This document shows, piece by piece, positions 16,849 through 24,522 of a stretch of DNA of 64,000 nucleotides. Source of the stretch: CAYTYZ01 sp964442385 (GTDB taxonomy: Bacteria > Patescibacteriota > Microgenomatia > UBA12405). A program made the position numbers and the translations under genes. The first letter of the stretch is position 1; the number at the start of each line of letters is the position of its first letter. The notes beneath the pieces were generated by a model that did no database searches, had not been told where the DNA came from, and was given only the letters and a program-made list of their open reading frames with translations. The DNA is taken from the NCBI GenBank assembly GCA_964442385.1, contig CAYTYZ010000001.1, forward strand, positions 102,340 to 166,339. The letters are read 5' to 3'.

Positions 16849-17568
16849 TTATCTATTTTTGCTCTTTTTACTGCCTCTAACGTTTAATTCAAACTCTTCC
16901 CAAGAAATCGCATTTTTTCCGTCTCGATCGCTAATTATTGGTTTTAAAATTTCTGGAAACAATCCATTTGGATAACCTCTGAATGCAGATAGCAAGCTAA
17001 TAGCAACTTGTTTGCTTGGATCTAACTGATCATATGTTTTACTAACCGTATATCCATAATTTACAACACCAGGGCTTACTACTCCAAAACCATTTGCCAC
17101 ACCTTCAGGAACAAAGACCTTATATCTATGATCCATACCCACCAGTCTTTGCACCACCCCAAAGCTTGAGCTACCAACTCTAGTATCTACCCAGGCTCCA
17201 ATAATTTCTCCATTTAGTGCTCCGACTAACTTATGCTGATCCTCCACATGCATACCTCTTTCCACATTCGCCACACTTAATGAATCATTTAACTGCTGTG
17301 GAAAAAAATTAACTCCGACATATCGTCTTACATCAGGCAGTCTTAACTCAGAAAACTCGCCTCTTTCGTCCCTTCTAATTCCCTTTTCAAAAATCATCAA
17401 TCCACCGATACTAGTCCTAAAAACTCTTAGCCTACAAAAATCACCCTTTCTGTCTAGCTCGTCCACAAGCCCAATACCCGCCTGCTCAAGTATATTCATT
17501 TGTGAAGAGAGTATAACATTTCCCATTCTATCTACCAACCCATCTTTATCAAAGCGATTAGGGCGCAT
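16849..17568 (-). CDS. RmlC-like cupin (dTDP-4-dehydrorhamnose 3,5-epimerase fold)
   Basis: 239 residues, about 50 longer than typical RmlC. RmlC-like landmarks are present in order: a DERGEFSELRLPDV segment near residue 60, NDSLSVANVERGMHVED (His corresponding to the active-site base), HKLVGALNGEIIGAWVDTRVGSSSFG, FVPEGVANGFGVVS and NYGYTVSKTYD with the conserved Tyr. Substitutions such as VANGF for the usual AHGF suggest divergence. It may act on a nucleotide-sugar in glycan synthesis, fitting the ligase and glycosyltransferase genes in the window, but activity is unproven. Confidence 0.65.
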   Translation of the reverse strand: MRPNRFDKDGLVDRMGNVILSSQMNILEQAGIGLVDELDRKGDFCRLRVFRTSIGGLMIFEKGIRRDERGEFSELRLPDVRRYVGVNFFPQQLNDSLSVANVERGMHVEDQHKLVGALNGEIIGAWVDTRVGSSSFGVVQRLVGMDHRYKVFVPEGVANGFGVVSPGVVNYGYTVSKTYDQLDPSKQVAISLLSAFRGYPNGLFPEILKPIISDRDGKNAISWEEFELNVRGSKKSKNR

Positions 17569-17631
17569 CCTGATGACCCACTACAATGTATATCTTTACG
17601 TATTCATTAATCTATGCAATAATATATACAT

Positions 17632-17907
17632 ATGTTTGTTCTACCTAAAAAAACCCTTAGCTCCATTACCGAACTTCGCCAGGACACTCTGGGTGTTATC
17701 GCTCGTACCAAAGACAACAAGTTGCAATATATTTTCAACCGATCCAAGCCAGAAGTAGTCATGCTCTCTATTAGCGTTTACGAAGAAATGATGGAAAGAA
17801 TTGAAGACTTGGAAGACAGTTTACTGGCCAAGGTTTTGTCCCAAGAACCCAAAGGCACTGGCCAGAATCTAGCTACTGTTGCCAAAAAATATGGCCTCAA
17901 ACTATAA
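17632..17907 (+). CDS. type II antitoxin, Phd/YefM-like
   Basis: 91 residues. The N-terminal ITELRQDTLGVIARTKDNK and IFNRSKPEVVMLSISVYEEM have the layout of Phd/YefM antitoxins (beta-strand 'SKPxVVxLS' followed by an amphipathic helix). The C-terminal half is acidic and helical, as expected for toxin wrapping. The gene overlaps the RelE-type toxin by 17 bases. By family knowledge the pair would autoregulate from its own promoter. Confidence 0.8.
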   Translation: MFVLPKKTLSSITELRQDTLGVIARTKDNKLQYIFNRSKPEVVMLSISVYEEMMERIEDLEDSLLAKVLSQEPKGTGQNLATVAKKYGLKL

Positions 17908-18154
17908 CATCCTGTTTACTATAAAAGCCGAAAGTTCACTAGAGCGTTTGTCAAAACCAGATATTGTTAAAACCCTGAAAAAAATTCACGAATTTTTACC
18001 TAATTTTTCGCCTCAAACTCTCAATATAAAACAACTAAAAGGAACAGCCACCCCATGTTACAGACTCCGAATTGGTAATATTCGAGTGCTATTTGAGCTA
18101 GAAAGCCAAACTATCTGGATATTAGATATCGGTTATCGCGGAAATATTTATTAG
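17891..18154 (+). CDS. RelE/ParE-family toxin
   Basis: 87 residues from the ATG at 17891; an in-frame TTG lies 12 bases upstream. The sequence fits RelE/ParE: NILFTIKAESSLERLS, then LNIKQLKGTATPCYRLRIGN, IRVLFELESQTIWILDIGYR. The conserved RLRxGxxRVLF core and the C-terminal IGYRGNIY strand are intact. RelE members cut mRNA on the ribosome; ParE members poison gyrase. The sequence fits the RelE side slightly better. It is encoded directly after its antitoxin. Confidence 0.83.
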   Translation: MASNYNILFTIKAESSLERLSKPDIVKTLKKIHEFLPNFSPQTLNIKQLKGTATPCYRLRIGNIRVLFELESQTIWILDIGYRGNIY

Positions 18155-18191
18155 TTCCTATATAACCTTTTTTGTAGTCTTAGCCTATCTC

Positions 18192-18617
18192 CTATCTATA
18201 GTGACCACCCACACCAGAACCGCTCAATAACTTTAGCATGGGTGCATGCACGACACAAAAACCGACACAGTTTCTAACTGTAGGTAAAATAAACTGTCTT
18301 ATTTCAATTGCTTCAGATGGGCTATCCATTAATTCTTTTACCCTGATCCCAACGTTTACCGGTGGTCCTATTTTATATTCCCTGACTCGAACTTCCCAAG
18401 CAACAGGATGTGTAAGTGGTTCTGGACTTACTCTTAATGTAAAATTGGTTCCTTTTGTATCCACTAGCATGTTCATGCGAGAGGAACTATATCTTTTGAA
18501 TATTGCAGACACATCTCCACCCCTTGGTGAGAAAAAATCAGCCACCAAGGCAATTCCAGCAAAATTATCCCCTATATATAAATATTCAAGTTCAATATCT
18601 TCCACTTTTTGTCCCAT
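18192..18617 (-). CDS. hypothetical protein, paralogue of the gene at 16361-16795
   Basis: 141 residues. It is clearly related to the 144-residue protein at 16361-16795 (shared DxxGxxxTLxVxxExL and R-x-YK-x-x-x-x-V-G-x-x-V-x-x-L patterns), but the pair has diverged to perhaps a quarter identity by eye. It is soluble and has no recognised motif. It is convergent with the toxin gene, 37 bases apart. Confidence 0.65.
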   Translation of the reverse strand: MGQKVEDIELEYLYIGDNFAGIALVADFFSPRGGDVSAIFKRYSSSRMNMLVDTKGTNFTLRVSPEPLTHPVAWEVRVREYKIGPPVNVGIRVKELMDSPSEAIEIRQFILPTVRNCVGFCVVHAPMLKLLSGSGVGGHYR

Positions 18618-18660
18618 GGGCGATCATATCACACGCTCCTGGTACTTTCCATAAAGTTTT

Positions 18661-19020
18661 CTATATAACCTCTCCTTCTTCCACCCCTTCATGTTTCCTC
18701 TTGGCAATCACTACCGGCAAAAAGGTGTTAATCACCGGAGCTATCCAGGCAGATGGCACCCCGGGAATAATCACTGCAATAGTTTTTATAACTATTCTAA
18801 TTCCCAGCCTACTACTATCCAGTCTGTTTAGTTTTTTTAGTTTTAACCACAGTATGTCACGAATTACTTCCATTGCTGTCATTACATCACCCACCCCATA
18901 TCCAGCAATTCCAAACATTTCCGCAAGGCTCCGCAAAACAATATTAGCCACCAGCCCCTGCTTTTCCCCGGTCATATTTAAAAAGACACTTATCTTTCTT
19001 TCAACTAGTATCCAATCCAT
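18661..19020 (-). CDS. small protein with one or two membrane segments, unknown
   Basis: 119 residues. The N-terminal half is helical and soluble, with MDWILVERKISVFLNMTGEK at the start. The C-terminal half carries IRIVIKTIAVIIPGVPSAWI and then PVINTFLPVVIAKRKH, which may form a membrane-associated hairpin. It ends in an acidic tail. The open frame on the other strand across this region is a shadow. Confidence 0.6.
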   Translation of the reverse strand: MDWILVERKISVFLNMTGEKQGLVANIVLRSLAEMFGIAGYGVGDVMTAMEVIRDILWLKLKKLNRLDSSRLGIRIVIKTIAVIIPGVPSAWIAPVINTFLPVVIAKRKHEGVEEGEVI

Positions 19021-19053
19021 AATCTATTCTACCTTAAAATACATTTTATAAAA

Positions 19054-19089
19054 TTATCCACATATATGCAGTGTGATATACTAAATCAT
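19054..19089 (+). promoter_or_regulatory. probable promoter giving a leaderless mRNA
   Basis: TATACT at 19077-19082 lies only 7 bases before the ATG at 19090, the spacing expected when transcription starts at the initiation codon. A perfect TTATCCACA (DnaA-box consensus) occupies 19054-19062, about where the -35 would lie. No other DnaA boxes cluster here. Confidence 0.4.
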
Positions 19090-19689
19090 ATGCAATACTA
19101 CATTGAAGTAATCCAAGATGATAAATCTTTTTTTTTAGATACCCCTACGGATCTAGAAGGATTAACCAGGCGCTACCGTGATTTAGTACGATCATTAGGA
19201 GCCAGCACTGGAGTGCCCAAAACCGAGTTTGATAAAAATATCTTAACTTATTTTACCAGCCTAAGCCGAGCTCCTGGTCTGGCTCGTTATTCTCTAGGCT
19301 TCAGTATTGGCACCTATTTAAATGAAGAGTGCTGGCAGGGTGCCACTTTGGGTTTCATATCCAATGGTATGGCTCCAAATGAGTTTAAAGATAGAAAAAC
19401 TCCACCTGAAAACATCCTCCCCGACATGGAAGCTTTTTTTGCCGGCCTAGATACTACTATCAAACCCTATGAAGATGGATTGCTTATTTCTTCCAATCAG
19501 CATAATGCCAACATAGCATATCCAGAGATTTCTCTTAGAGCTCGTGAAGGTGACAAATCTGACAAATTATATTCAATCACCGGCATGTACATCAGACCAG
19601 TTGAGACCACAAGGTCCTATCTCAGCTCACCAATTCCAGAAATTCGGGCCATTTTTTCCGTAACCAAGGCTAGAGTCAAGCACTACTAA
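19090..19689 (+). CDS. hypothetical protein, 199 aa
   Basis: Unrecognised soluble protein. The start at 19090 (MQYYIEVIQDDKSFFLDT) is preferred over the ATG at 19066, because the latter would put codons inside the apparent -10 box. Notable segments are TRRYRDLVRSLGAS, GFSIGTYLNEECWQGATLGF and MYIRPVETTRSYLSSP. It is mixed alpha/beta with no membrane segment, and no catalytic motif is visible. Confidence 0.7.
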   Translation: MQYYIEVIQDDKSFFLDTPTDLEGLTRRYRDLVRSLGASTGVPKTEFDKNILTYFTSLSRAPGLARYSLGFSIGTYLNEECWQGATLGFISNGMAPNEFKDRKTPPENILPDMEAFFAGLDTTIKPYEDGLLISSNQHNANIAYPEISLRAREGDKSDKLYSITGMYIRPVETTRSYLSSPIPEIRAIFSVTKARVKHY

Positions 19690-19735
19690 ACTCGACTTTA
19701 CTAGACACTGTCATGGGCCAGTTTACAATAGGACC

Positions 19736-20311
19736 ATGACAAAAAAACATATTGTAGTCGCCTCTACTAACCCAGTTAAACTTGACTGCACCCACCTAGC
19801 TTTTGCCCAAATTTTTCCAAAAGATAATTTGCAATTTTCGACCATCTCTGTCCCCTCTGGCGTTCCCGACCAGCCCATGGGCCAGTTACAAACCAGAACA
19901 GGAGCCATAAACAGGGCCAATAATGCTCGCAAGGCTGTTTCTGAGGCTGATTTTTGGGTTGGTTTAGAAGGAGGTCTGGAACTAGTACCAGTCTTGGACA
20001 CCAATTCTCAACCCACAGGCAAGCAAGAATTACACACCCTGGTTTATATTTGTGTTTTAGATAAAAGTGGTAAAAAAGGCGAAGGCCATGCAGCCGGCTT
20101 TCAAATCCCACCAGAAATAGCTCACCTAGTTCTGGAACAAAACATGGAGCTAGGTCATGCCGATGACTTGGTTTTCAAGCGCCAAAACAGCAAACAACAA
20201 GATGGTGCCTGTGGCATTTTAACCAGAGGTATAATAACCAGATCTAATCTTTATCAAATGGCAGTAACCTTTGCCTTAGTTCCATTTATCAACTCTAACC
20301 TTTATGACTAA
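19736..20311 (+). CDS. yjjX: inosine/xanthosine triphosphatase (YjjX / NTPase DUF84)
   Basis: 191 residues. Diagnostic segments: IVVASTNPVKLDCTHLAF at the N-terminus, then VPSGVPDQPMGQLQTRTGAINRANNA, and the glycine-rich DFWVGLEGGLE near residue 78. The C-terminus has ELGHADDLVFKRQNSKQQDGACGILTRG with the YjjX K-x-x-x-G-x-x-G-x-L-T-x-G pattern. YjjX hydrolyses non-canonical ITP and XTP to keep the nucleotide pool clean. The stop overlaps the next gene by 8 bases, so the two are translationally coupled, which fits a joint nucleotide-sanitising role with the Nudix protein. Confidence 0.85.
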   Translation: MTKKHIVVASTNPVKLDCTHLAFAQIFPKDNLQFSTISVPSGVPDQPMGQLQTRTGAINRANNARKAVSEADFWVGLEGGLELVPVLDTNSQPTGKQELHTLVYICVLDKSGKKGEGHAAGFQIPPEIAHLVLEQNMELGHADDLVFKRQNSKQQDGACGILTRGIITRSNLYQMAVTFALVPFINSNLYD

Positions 20312-21011
20312 TTCACAGCCCCTCCATTCAGTCCAACTAGCCATTTTGCGGGAACTTCTTTTCGTACCTTCGGCCCGTTTTACCACTCTCAATATCACTG
20401 GACTTACCTCCGACCATTTTAATTTTCATATCAAAAGATTGGTGGAATTAGCTTATGTCGAAAAAAACTATACCAACTATTCCTTAACCAAAAAAGGCAA
20501 GGAGTTTGCCAACCGCATGGACACCTATACTGCCACTATCGAAAAACAAGCTAAGCTCAGTGTCAAACCACTCTGTATCCGTAACAATCCCCAAGGTCAA
20601 ACCGAATACCTAATCCAACAACGTCTTAAACAGCCTTTTTTTGGACTTTGGGGTTTTCCTGGGGGTAAAATCCGCTGGGGTGAAACCATTTACCAGGCCG
20701 TAGCTCGTGAGCTCCTTGAAGAAACTGGTCTAACTGGCCAGTTTACTCTCAAGGGTATTCAACACAAACTGGATATAACTACCGACAGCGGACTACTCTT
20801 GGAAGACAAATTTTTTTATGTATTTAAAGTGGAGTCCACTACAGGCGCACTATTACCTACCATCGAAGGCCATAAAAATCACTGGGCTACCAGACAAGAA
20901 ATAGAAAAACTAGAAATATTCAATGGAGTTTTAGAGCTACTGGATATGATAGACAAACCAGACTTTCAGTTTATCGAACATACCTACACTTACAACTCTA
21001 ATCAATATTAA
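20304..21011 (+). CDS. winged-helix plus Nudix hydrolase fusion
   Basis: 235 residues. The N-terminal 85 residues form a winged helix-turn-helix (LAILRELLFVPSARFTTLN, then LVELAYVEKNYTNYSLTKKG). Residues about 95-210 are a Nudix domain with a complete Nudix box, GGKIRWG-E-TIYQAVA-RELLEETG, including the catalytic REXXEE. Such HTH-Nudix proteins are often metabolite-responsive regulators (NrtR-like), though here the HTH is N-terminal. It could also be a simple hydrolase. Coupled to yjjX. Confidence 0.85.
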   Translation: MTNSQPLHSVQLAILRELLFVPSARFTTLNITGLTSDHFNFHIKRLVELAYVEKNYTNYSLTKKGKEFANRMDTYTATIEKQAKLSVKPLCIRNNPQGQTEYLIQQRLKQPFFGLWGFPGGKIRWGETIYQAVARELLEETGLTGQFTLKGIQHKLDITTDSGLLLEDKFFYVFKVESTTGALLPTIEGHKNHWATRQEIEKLEIFNGVLELLDMIDKPDFQFIEHTYTYNSNQY

Positions 21012-21019
21012 AAAGAGTA

Positions 21020-21052
21020 GTGCCTGTGTCCGCCAATGGCGGACACAGGCAC
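21020..21052. terminator. bidirectional terminator hairpin
   Basis: A perfect 15-bp stem GTGCCTGTGTCCGCC / GGCGGACACAGGCAC with a 3-base loop lies between two convergent stop codons (21011 and 21071). Confidence 0.75.
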
Positions 21053-21070
21053 ATACATTCTAGAGCAGCG

Positions 21071-23077
21071 CTACTTCTTTGTCTGAACCTCCTTCAGACT
21101 TACGGTAGGCAGCGGCTTTACCGCCGCCGGCCCAAAAGGTGTCACGTTACCACCATTATCGATCTCCTCTAGCCAGTAGTACAACTGGCTGGCTGGGGCA
21201 TTGCTATCGACCCAGGTGTATACATAACCTGCACCTGAAGCGGCAATCACCCCATCACTCACCATGGTAGCCAAAGCTCGATCCGAACTGGTTCCCCGAA
21301 GTACCCGGAACCCCAGTGTGTTGACTTCCATGCCAGTCTGCCAAGACAGATTGACTCCACTTCCCAACCGCGAGGCCCGGAAGTAATTCAGGACCACCGG
21401 AGTTTCTGGCATCAGATGGATCTGGCAGGTAACTGGATATATCCATGTACCACTTGGACCAATGCCATGTACGGCCACCTGGTATGTTTGGCGAAAAAGA
21501 AGGGTTCGGACAGTGGAAGTCGGAACGCTACCAGACTCCAAGATAATGTCATACCTACCATCGTTCATATCCTTTGCAATCAACGAATATTGGTCAATGT
21601 ACTGACCACTTATCGTATAGCTAAGGACTAACTGATTCCTAGGATCACTCGCCAAGGGAGTCGCCTCCCAAGTCCACACACAGGTTGGTGGCGGAATCAC
21701 CCCGGCATCAACATCGATATTGTTCTGGGTGAGGTTAATCAACCCAGTAAAACCAACGTTGTTTACATCGGAATCCAAGGTGTCTCCACCCGCATCCTGG
21801 TATGTAAACGTATATCCAGTCGGTATCCCCAAAAACTGGGCCAAGTATTGACCTGGCTGCAAGCAGCTTAGGTCATACCAACCAGTCGAATCTGTGGTTG
21901 CAGACATCACAAACGTCGCTGGTGTACTCCAGGTATAGAGATTTACCACCACCCCAGCAAGTCCGGACTCACCCGAGTCCTGGATACCATTGCCATTCCC
22001 ATCCACCCACACAAAGTTCCCCAGGTGTAGGCAAACAGGTGTACTCGTAGCTGTAGGCGTACCCGTAGGCGAAGCCGTCTGGGTCGGCGTCACCGTCGGT
22101 GTCCGAGTCGGAGTAGATGTATTCGTCGACGTTGCCGTCGACGTGTTGGTCGGTGTCCGAGTCGGAGTATTGGTCGGAGTAGCAGTGGGTGTATTCGTTG
22201 GAGTGTTTGTTGGCGTATTCGTGGGTGTAGCTGTTGCCGTATTTGTCGGCGTCGGCGTATTCGTCGGCGTCGAAGTAGACGTATTGGTCGGAGTATTGGT
22301 CGACGTTGGTGTGTTCGACGGTGTCGCCGTTGGCAACTGGTATGTGTAAGTTACACACACCTCCTTAACGAAGTTTGTTCTCCAGTCGCCCCCACCATTC
22401 GGGGTATGTCCTGGCAAAGGATCAAAAGACCCAATATCGGTAATTGGCAACTTCAGAAAACTCATGCCCAGATAGGGCTTGACAGACTCGGCCATCGCGT
22501 CATCTATGAAGGTCCATACCTCATCAGACGCAAAAGTATTGGCCCCTGAGTTGTCCTCATATGGCGCCAAAGTCTCGCTGACTTTAGTTCTGGCACCAAC
22601 AGGGAATATCTGACCATCCGGCAATCCAAGTGTGGATGACAACCATTGCTCGTATCGTAGCTTGCTCCGAGACAGTGGAGACACCGACTCAAAAGTTTGT
22701 GTCAAGCGAATGGTAGTAGTAACTCGAACCGTCACTTGAGTCAGAACACGGCCCCCATCAGAATCAAACTGCCGAACTGGGAGGTCCCTGCTTTGCAGTT
22801 CCGATTCCGTCATCCTAGGAATGGTCGTAGAACATGTCGTCGCCACCCCGTACTCGTACTCCAAGGGTTTCGAAACATACCACCCCTCCTTGCTCACTTC
22901 CGGCGGCATGGACTTGACGTCCCACACACCGGTCGTACCGTCCTTGACGGCCTCAACGACCAACGCCGTTTCCGGCGGTTTCTTGTCCTGCGCATCAGCC
23001 AGCCTCGGGCCAGCCAACGCAACCAAGAACGCTGCGACCAAAATCAATACCGGTATCACGCTCAATTTCTTGCTCAC
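21071..23077 (-). CDS. secreted SdrD_B-domain surface protein with TPT-repeat linker, probably acquired
   Basis: 668 residues from a GTG start with AGGAGA eight bases upstream. Signal peptide: LSVIPVLILVAAFLVALAGP, cleavage near DAQ. A first globular domain (to about 250) is followed by a roughly 100-residue linker built from TNTPT/TATPT units. An SdrD_B (CnaB-like) domain follows, with GNFVWVDGNGNGIQDSGESG near residue 353. A final domain has NYFRASRLGSGVNLSWQTG and TLGFRVLRG. GC content is visibly higher than in its neighbours, with G/C-ending codons. TPT linkers with this C-terminal domain are common in Chloroflexota, so horizontal transfer is plausible. Confidence 0.85.
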   Translation of the reverse strand: MSKKLSVIPVLILVAAFLVALAGPRLADAQDKKPPETALVVEAVKDGTTGVWDVKSMPPEVSKEGWYVSKPLEYEYGVATTCSTTIPRMTESELQSRDLPVRQFDSDGGRVLTQVTVRVTTTIRLTQTFESVSPLSRSKLRYEQWLSSTLGLPDGQIFPVGARTKVSETLAPYEDNSGANTFASDEVWTFIDDAMAESVKPYLGMSFLKLPITDIGSFDPLPGHTPNGGGDWRTNFVKEVCVTYTYQLPTATPSNTPTSTNTPTNTSTSTPTNTPTPTNTATATPTNTPTNTPTNTPTATPTNTPTRTPTNTSTATSTNTSTPTRTPTVTPTQTASPTGTPTATSTPVCLHLGNFVWVDGNGNGIQDSGESGLAGVVVNLYTWSTPATFVMSATTDSTGWYDLSCLQPGQYLAQFLGIPTGYTFTYQDAGGDTLDSDVNNVGFTGLINLTQNNIDVDAGVIPPPTCVWTWEATPLASDPRNQLVLSYTISGQYIDQYSLIAKDMNDGRYDIILESGSVPTSTVRTLLFRQTYQVAVHGIGPSGTWIYPVTCQIHLMPETPVVLNYFRASRLGSGVNLSWQTGMEVNTLGFRVLRGTSSDRALATMVSDGVIAASGAGYVYTWVDSNAPASQLYYWLEEIDNGGNVTPFGPAAVKPLPTVSLKEVQTKK

Positions 23078-23181
23078 TTAGTCTTCTCCTTTGGCACCTT
23101 GTGCCACTTTCGTAACTTATTTTTACGAGGCTTTCACCTCCCAACCCCAAGCCGACTGGTCGGATTAAAGTAGGAAGGTGA
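23078..23181 (-). promoter_or_regulatory. structured 5' UTR shared in architecture with the gene at 28212
   Basis: Reading on the minus strand: a long stem GCTTTCACCT / AGGTGAAAGC enclosing CCGACCAGTCGG, then TTACGAAAGT, then the hairpin GGCAC-AAG-GTGCC, then AAAGGAGA before the GTG at 23077. The order stem, ACGAAAGT, GGC..GCC hairpin, AAAGGAGA recurs before the gene at 28212. About 150 bases further upstream (23182-23330) hold no gene. Confidence 0.5.
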
Positions 23182-23330
23182 AAGCGATTTGCTCTAGAAT
23201 GTATATTGTAAAAGATCAGTACTATCCTTGTTTTGTAACGTTCATGTCACAAACATAGATACATACTTGATACGTATAAATATACGTCGCAGACCTATAA
23301 TACTCTTTTTTTTGAAAAAGTCAAGCTGAT

Positions 23331-23804
23331 TTAGGCCCTGCTAATAAATCCTGCAGTTAAAGCAATTGCTACTCCATCTGCTGCATGACTAGGAGTAATT
23401 TTTTCCTGCACATTTAGAAGCCTTTTTACCATATTTTCGATCTGAAACTTTTCGGCCCTACCATATCCTGTTAAGGCCATTTTCATTTGCAATGGTGTTA
23501 CCAATTTAAAACCTATTTTCTGAACCCCTGCCATAAGTTTGCAAATACCAATGACTTCCGATGTTTTTAGGGCTGTAGCCGCATTTTTTGCAAAAAATAC
23601 CTGTTCTACCGATAATATATTTATATTGTACTGAACACATATTTTATTCAATTCCCGGTAAATTTCTCCCAATTTATCCACATCTTCCAAAATCTTACTC
23701 GTCACTACGCATCCACTTGCTATCAGTTTGTACTGGTTACCAGTTTTCTCAATAATACCCCACCCGCAGTTGGTAAGCCCAGGATCTACTCCCAAAATTC
23801 TCAT
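23331..23804 (-). CDS. ruvC: RuvC, Holliday junction resolvase
   Basis: 157 residues, normal for RuvC. Catalytic residues are in place: Asp7 in MRILGVDPGLTNCGWG, Glu67 in ILSVEQVFF, and His140/Asp143 in TPSHAADGVAIAL. It cleaves Holliday junctions moved by RuvAB. Unlike in many bacteria it is not beside ruvAB, which lies about 8 kb away on the same strand. Its first codons are duplicated downstream of the next gene. Confidence 0.95.
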   Translation of the reverse strand: MRILGVDPGLTNCGWGIIEKTGNQYKLIASGCVVTSKILEDVDKLGEIYRELNKICVQYNINILSVEQVFFAKNAATALKTSEVIGICKLMAGVQKIGFKLVTPLQMKMALTGYGRAEKFQIENMVKRLLNVQEKITPSHAADGVAIALTAGFISRA

Positions 23805-23808
23805 ATTT
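23773..23808. repeat. direct repeat copy 1 (ruvC 5' end)
   Basis: The first 11-12 codons of ruvC plus its ribosome-site flank. About 34 of 36 bases recur at 24465-24499 in the same orientation, bracketing the 198-residue gene. Confidence 0.8.
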
Positions 23809-23868
23809 TATTCTAGCTTATTCTGAAAATAATAATAGAAATGATATAGTATGTTATAATACGACAAT

Positions 23869-24465
23869 ATGGGAATTCTAGAAAAAATTTTTCGTCCAAA
23901 AAAAGAAATTACTATTGGCTCCCTAGAAAAACTTGGGGCTGATTATCTTGGCGAGTTTGATCAAATTTGCCAACAATCCAGTGTCCCTGATACCATATCC
24001 GATGTTTTTTCAAACTTAGATTGGACCAACCAACATCTGGTTGATTTTATTTCAAGTGAACTCGTCAACAGAAGTATTCATTTTGCTACCGAATTAGAAA
24101 AACTTTTAGCACTTCATTATTGCAATGCAATTCGGACTTTCCGACTGCATCAGGGAGTTGAAACCGTCGTTCGCAGAATTGACATACGCCTATTAGCCGT
24201 TACTCCAGATGACGATCCAGTTGTTGTCGAGGAGCTGCAAAGACAAAGCCTAGAGCTGCAAAAAGATGCCCAAGAAAGAGTAAAATTTAAAAAATATATT
24301 GGTTTGTTTGTCTATGTAAAAAAACTTGTAGTCGAGAACTCTGGTCAAGAAAAAGCAGACAAAATTATTAGAATCATCGAGGCAGCTTTTTCTAACCCTC
24401 AAAAAGAAAAAGATTTTGTATCCAAAGTAACTAAATTTAAAGAAAGAGCAGTCATCCCCGCTTAG
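23869..24465 (+). CDS. hypothetical helical protein, 198 aa
   Basis: Soluble and helix-rich, with no recognised family. It starts MGILEKIFRPKKEITIGSLE. The middle contains VVRRIDIRLLAVTPDDDPVV, and a long amphipathic stretch ELQRQSLELQKDAQERVKF follows. The gene is bracketed by two copies of the ruvC 5' end, its stop codon touching the second copy. That suggests it arrived between ruvC and the acyltransferase gene by an insertion or duplication event. Confidence 0.7.
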   Translation: MGILEKIFRPKKEITIGSLEKLGADYLGEFDQICQQSSVPDTISDVFSNLDWTNQHLVDFISSELVNRSIHFATELEKLLALHYCNAIRTFRLHQGVETVVRRIDIRLLAVTPDDDPVVVEELQRQSLELQKDAQERVKFKKYIGLFVYVKKLVVENSGQEKADKIIRIIEAAFSNPQKEKDFVSKVTKFKERAVIPA

Positions 24466-24499
24466 TCAGCCCAGGATCTACTCCCAATATTCTCATATT
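24465..24499. repeat. direct repeat copy 2 (orphan ruvC start fragment)
   Basis: On the minus strand it still reads ATG-AGA-ATA-TTG-GGA-GTA (MRILGV) and continues DPGL before diverging. It is non-functional as a gene and is separated from copy 1 by 692 bases. Confidence 0.8.
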
Positions 24500-24522
24500 C
24501 CAGTATACTGGAATACTCTCCT

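Noticed and set aside
19054..19062. Replication origin based on a perfect TTATCCACA box (also near-boxes at about 28003-28020)
   Set aside because: Single or paired boxes without a cluster, dnaA/dnaN or an unwinding region are not enough.
21969..22358. Long open frames antisense or out of frame in the TPT-repeat region
   Set aside because: They are low-complexity shadows (for example VGVxVGVxVG) of the Thr/Pro codon repeat.
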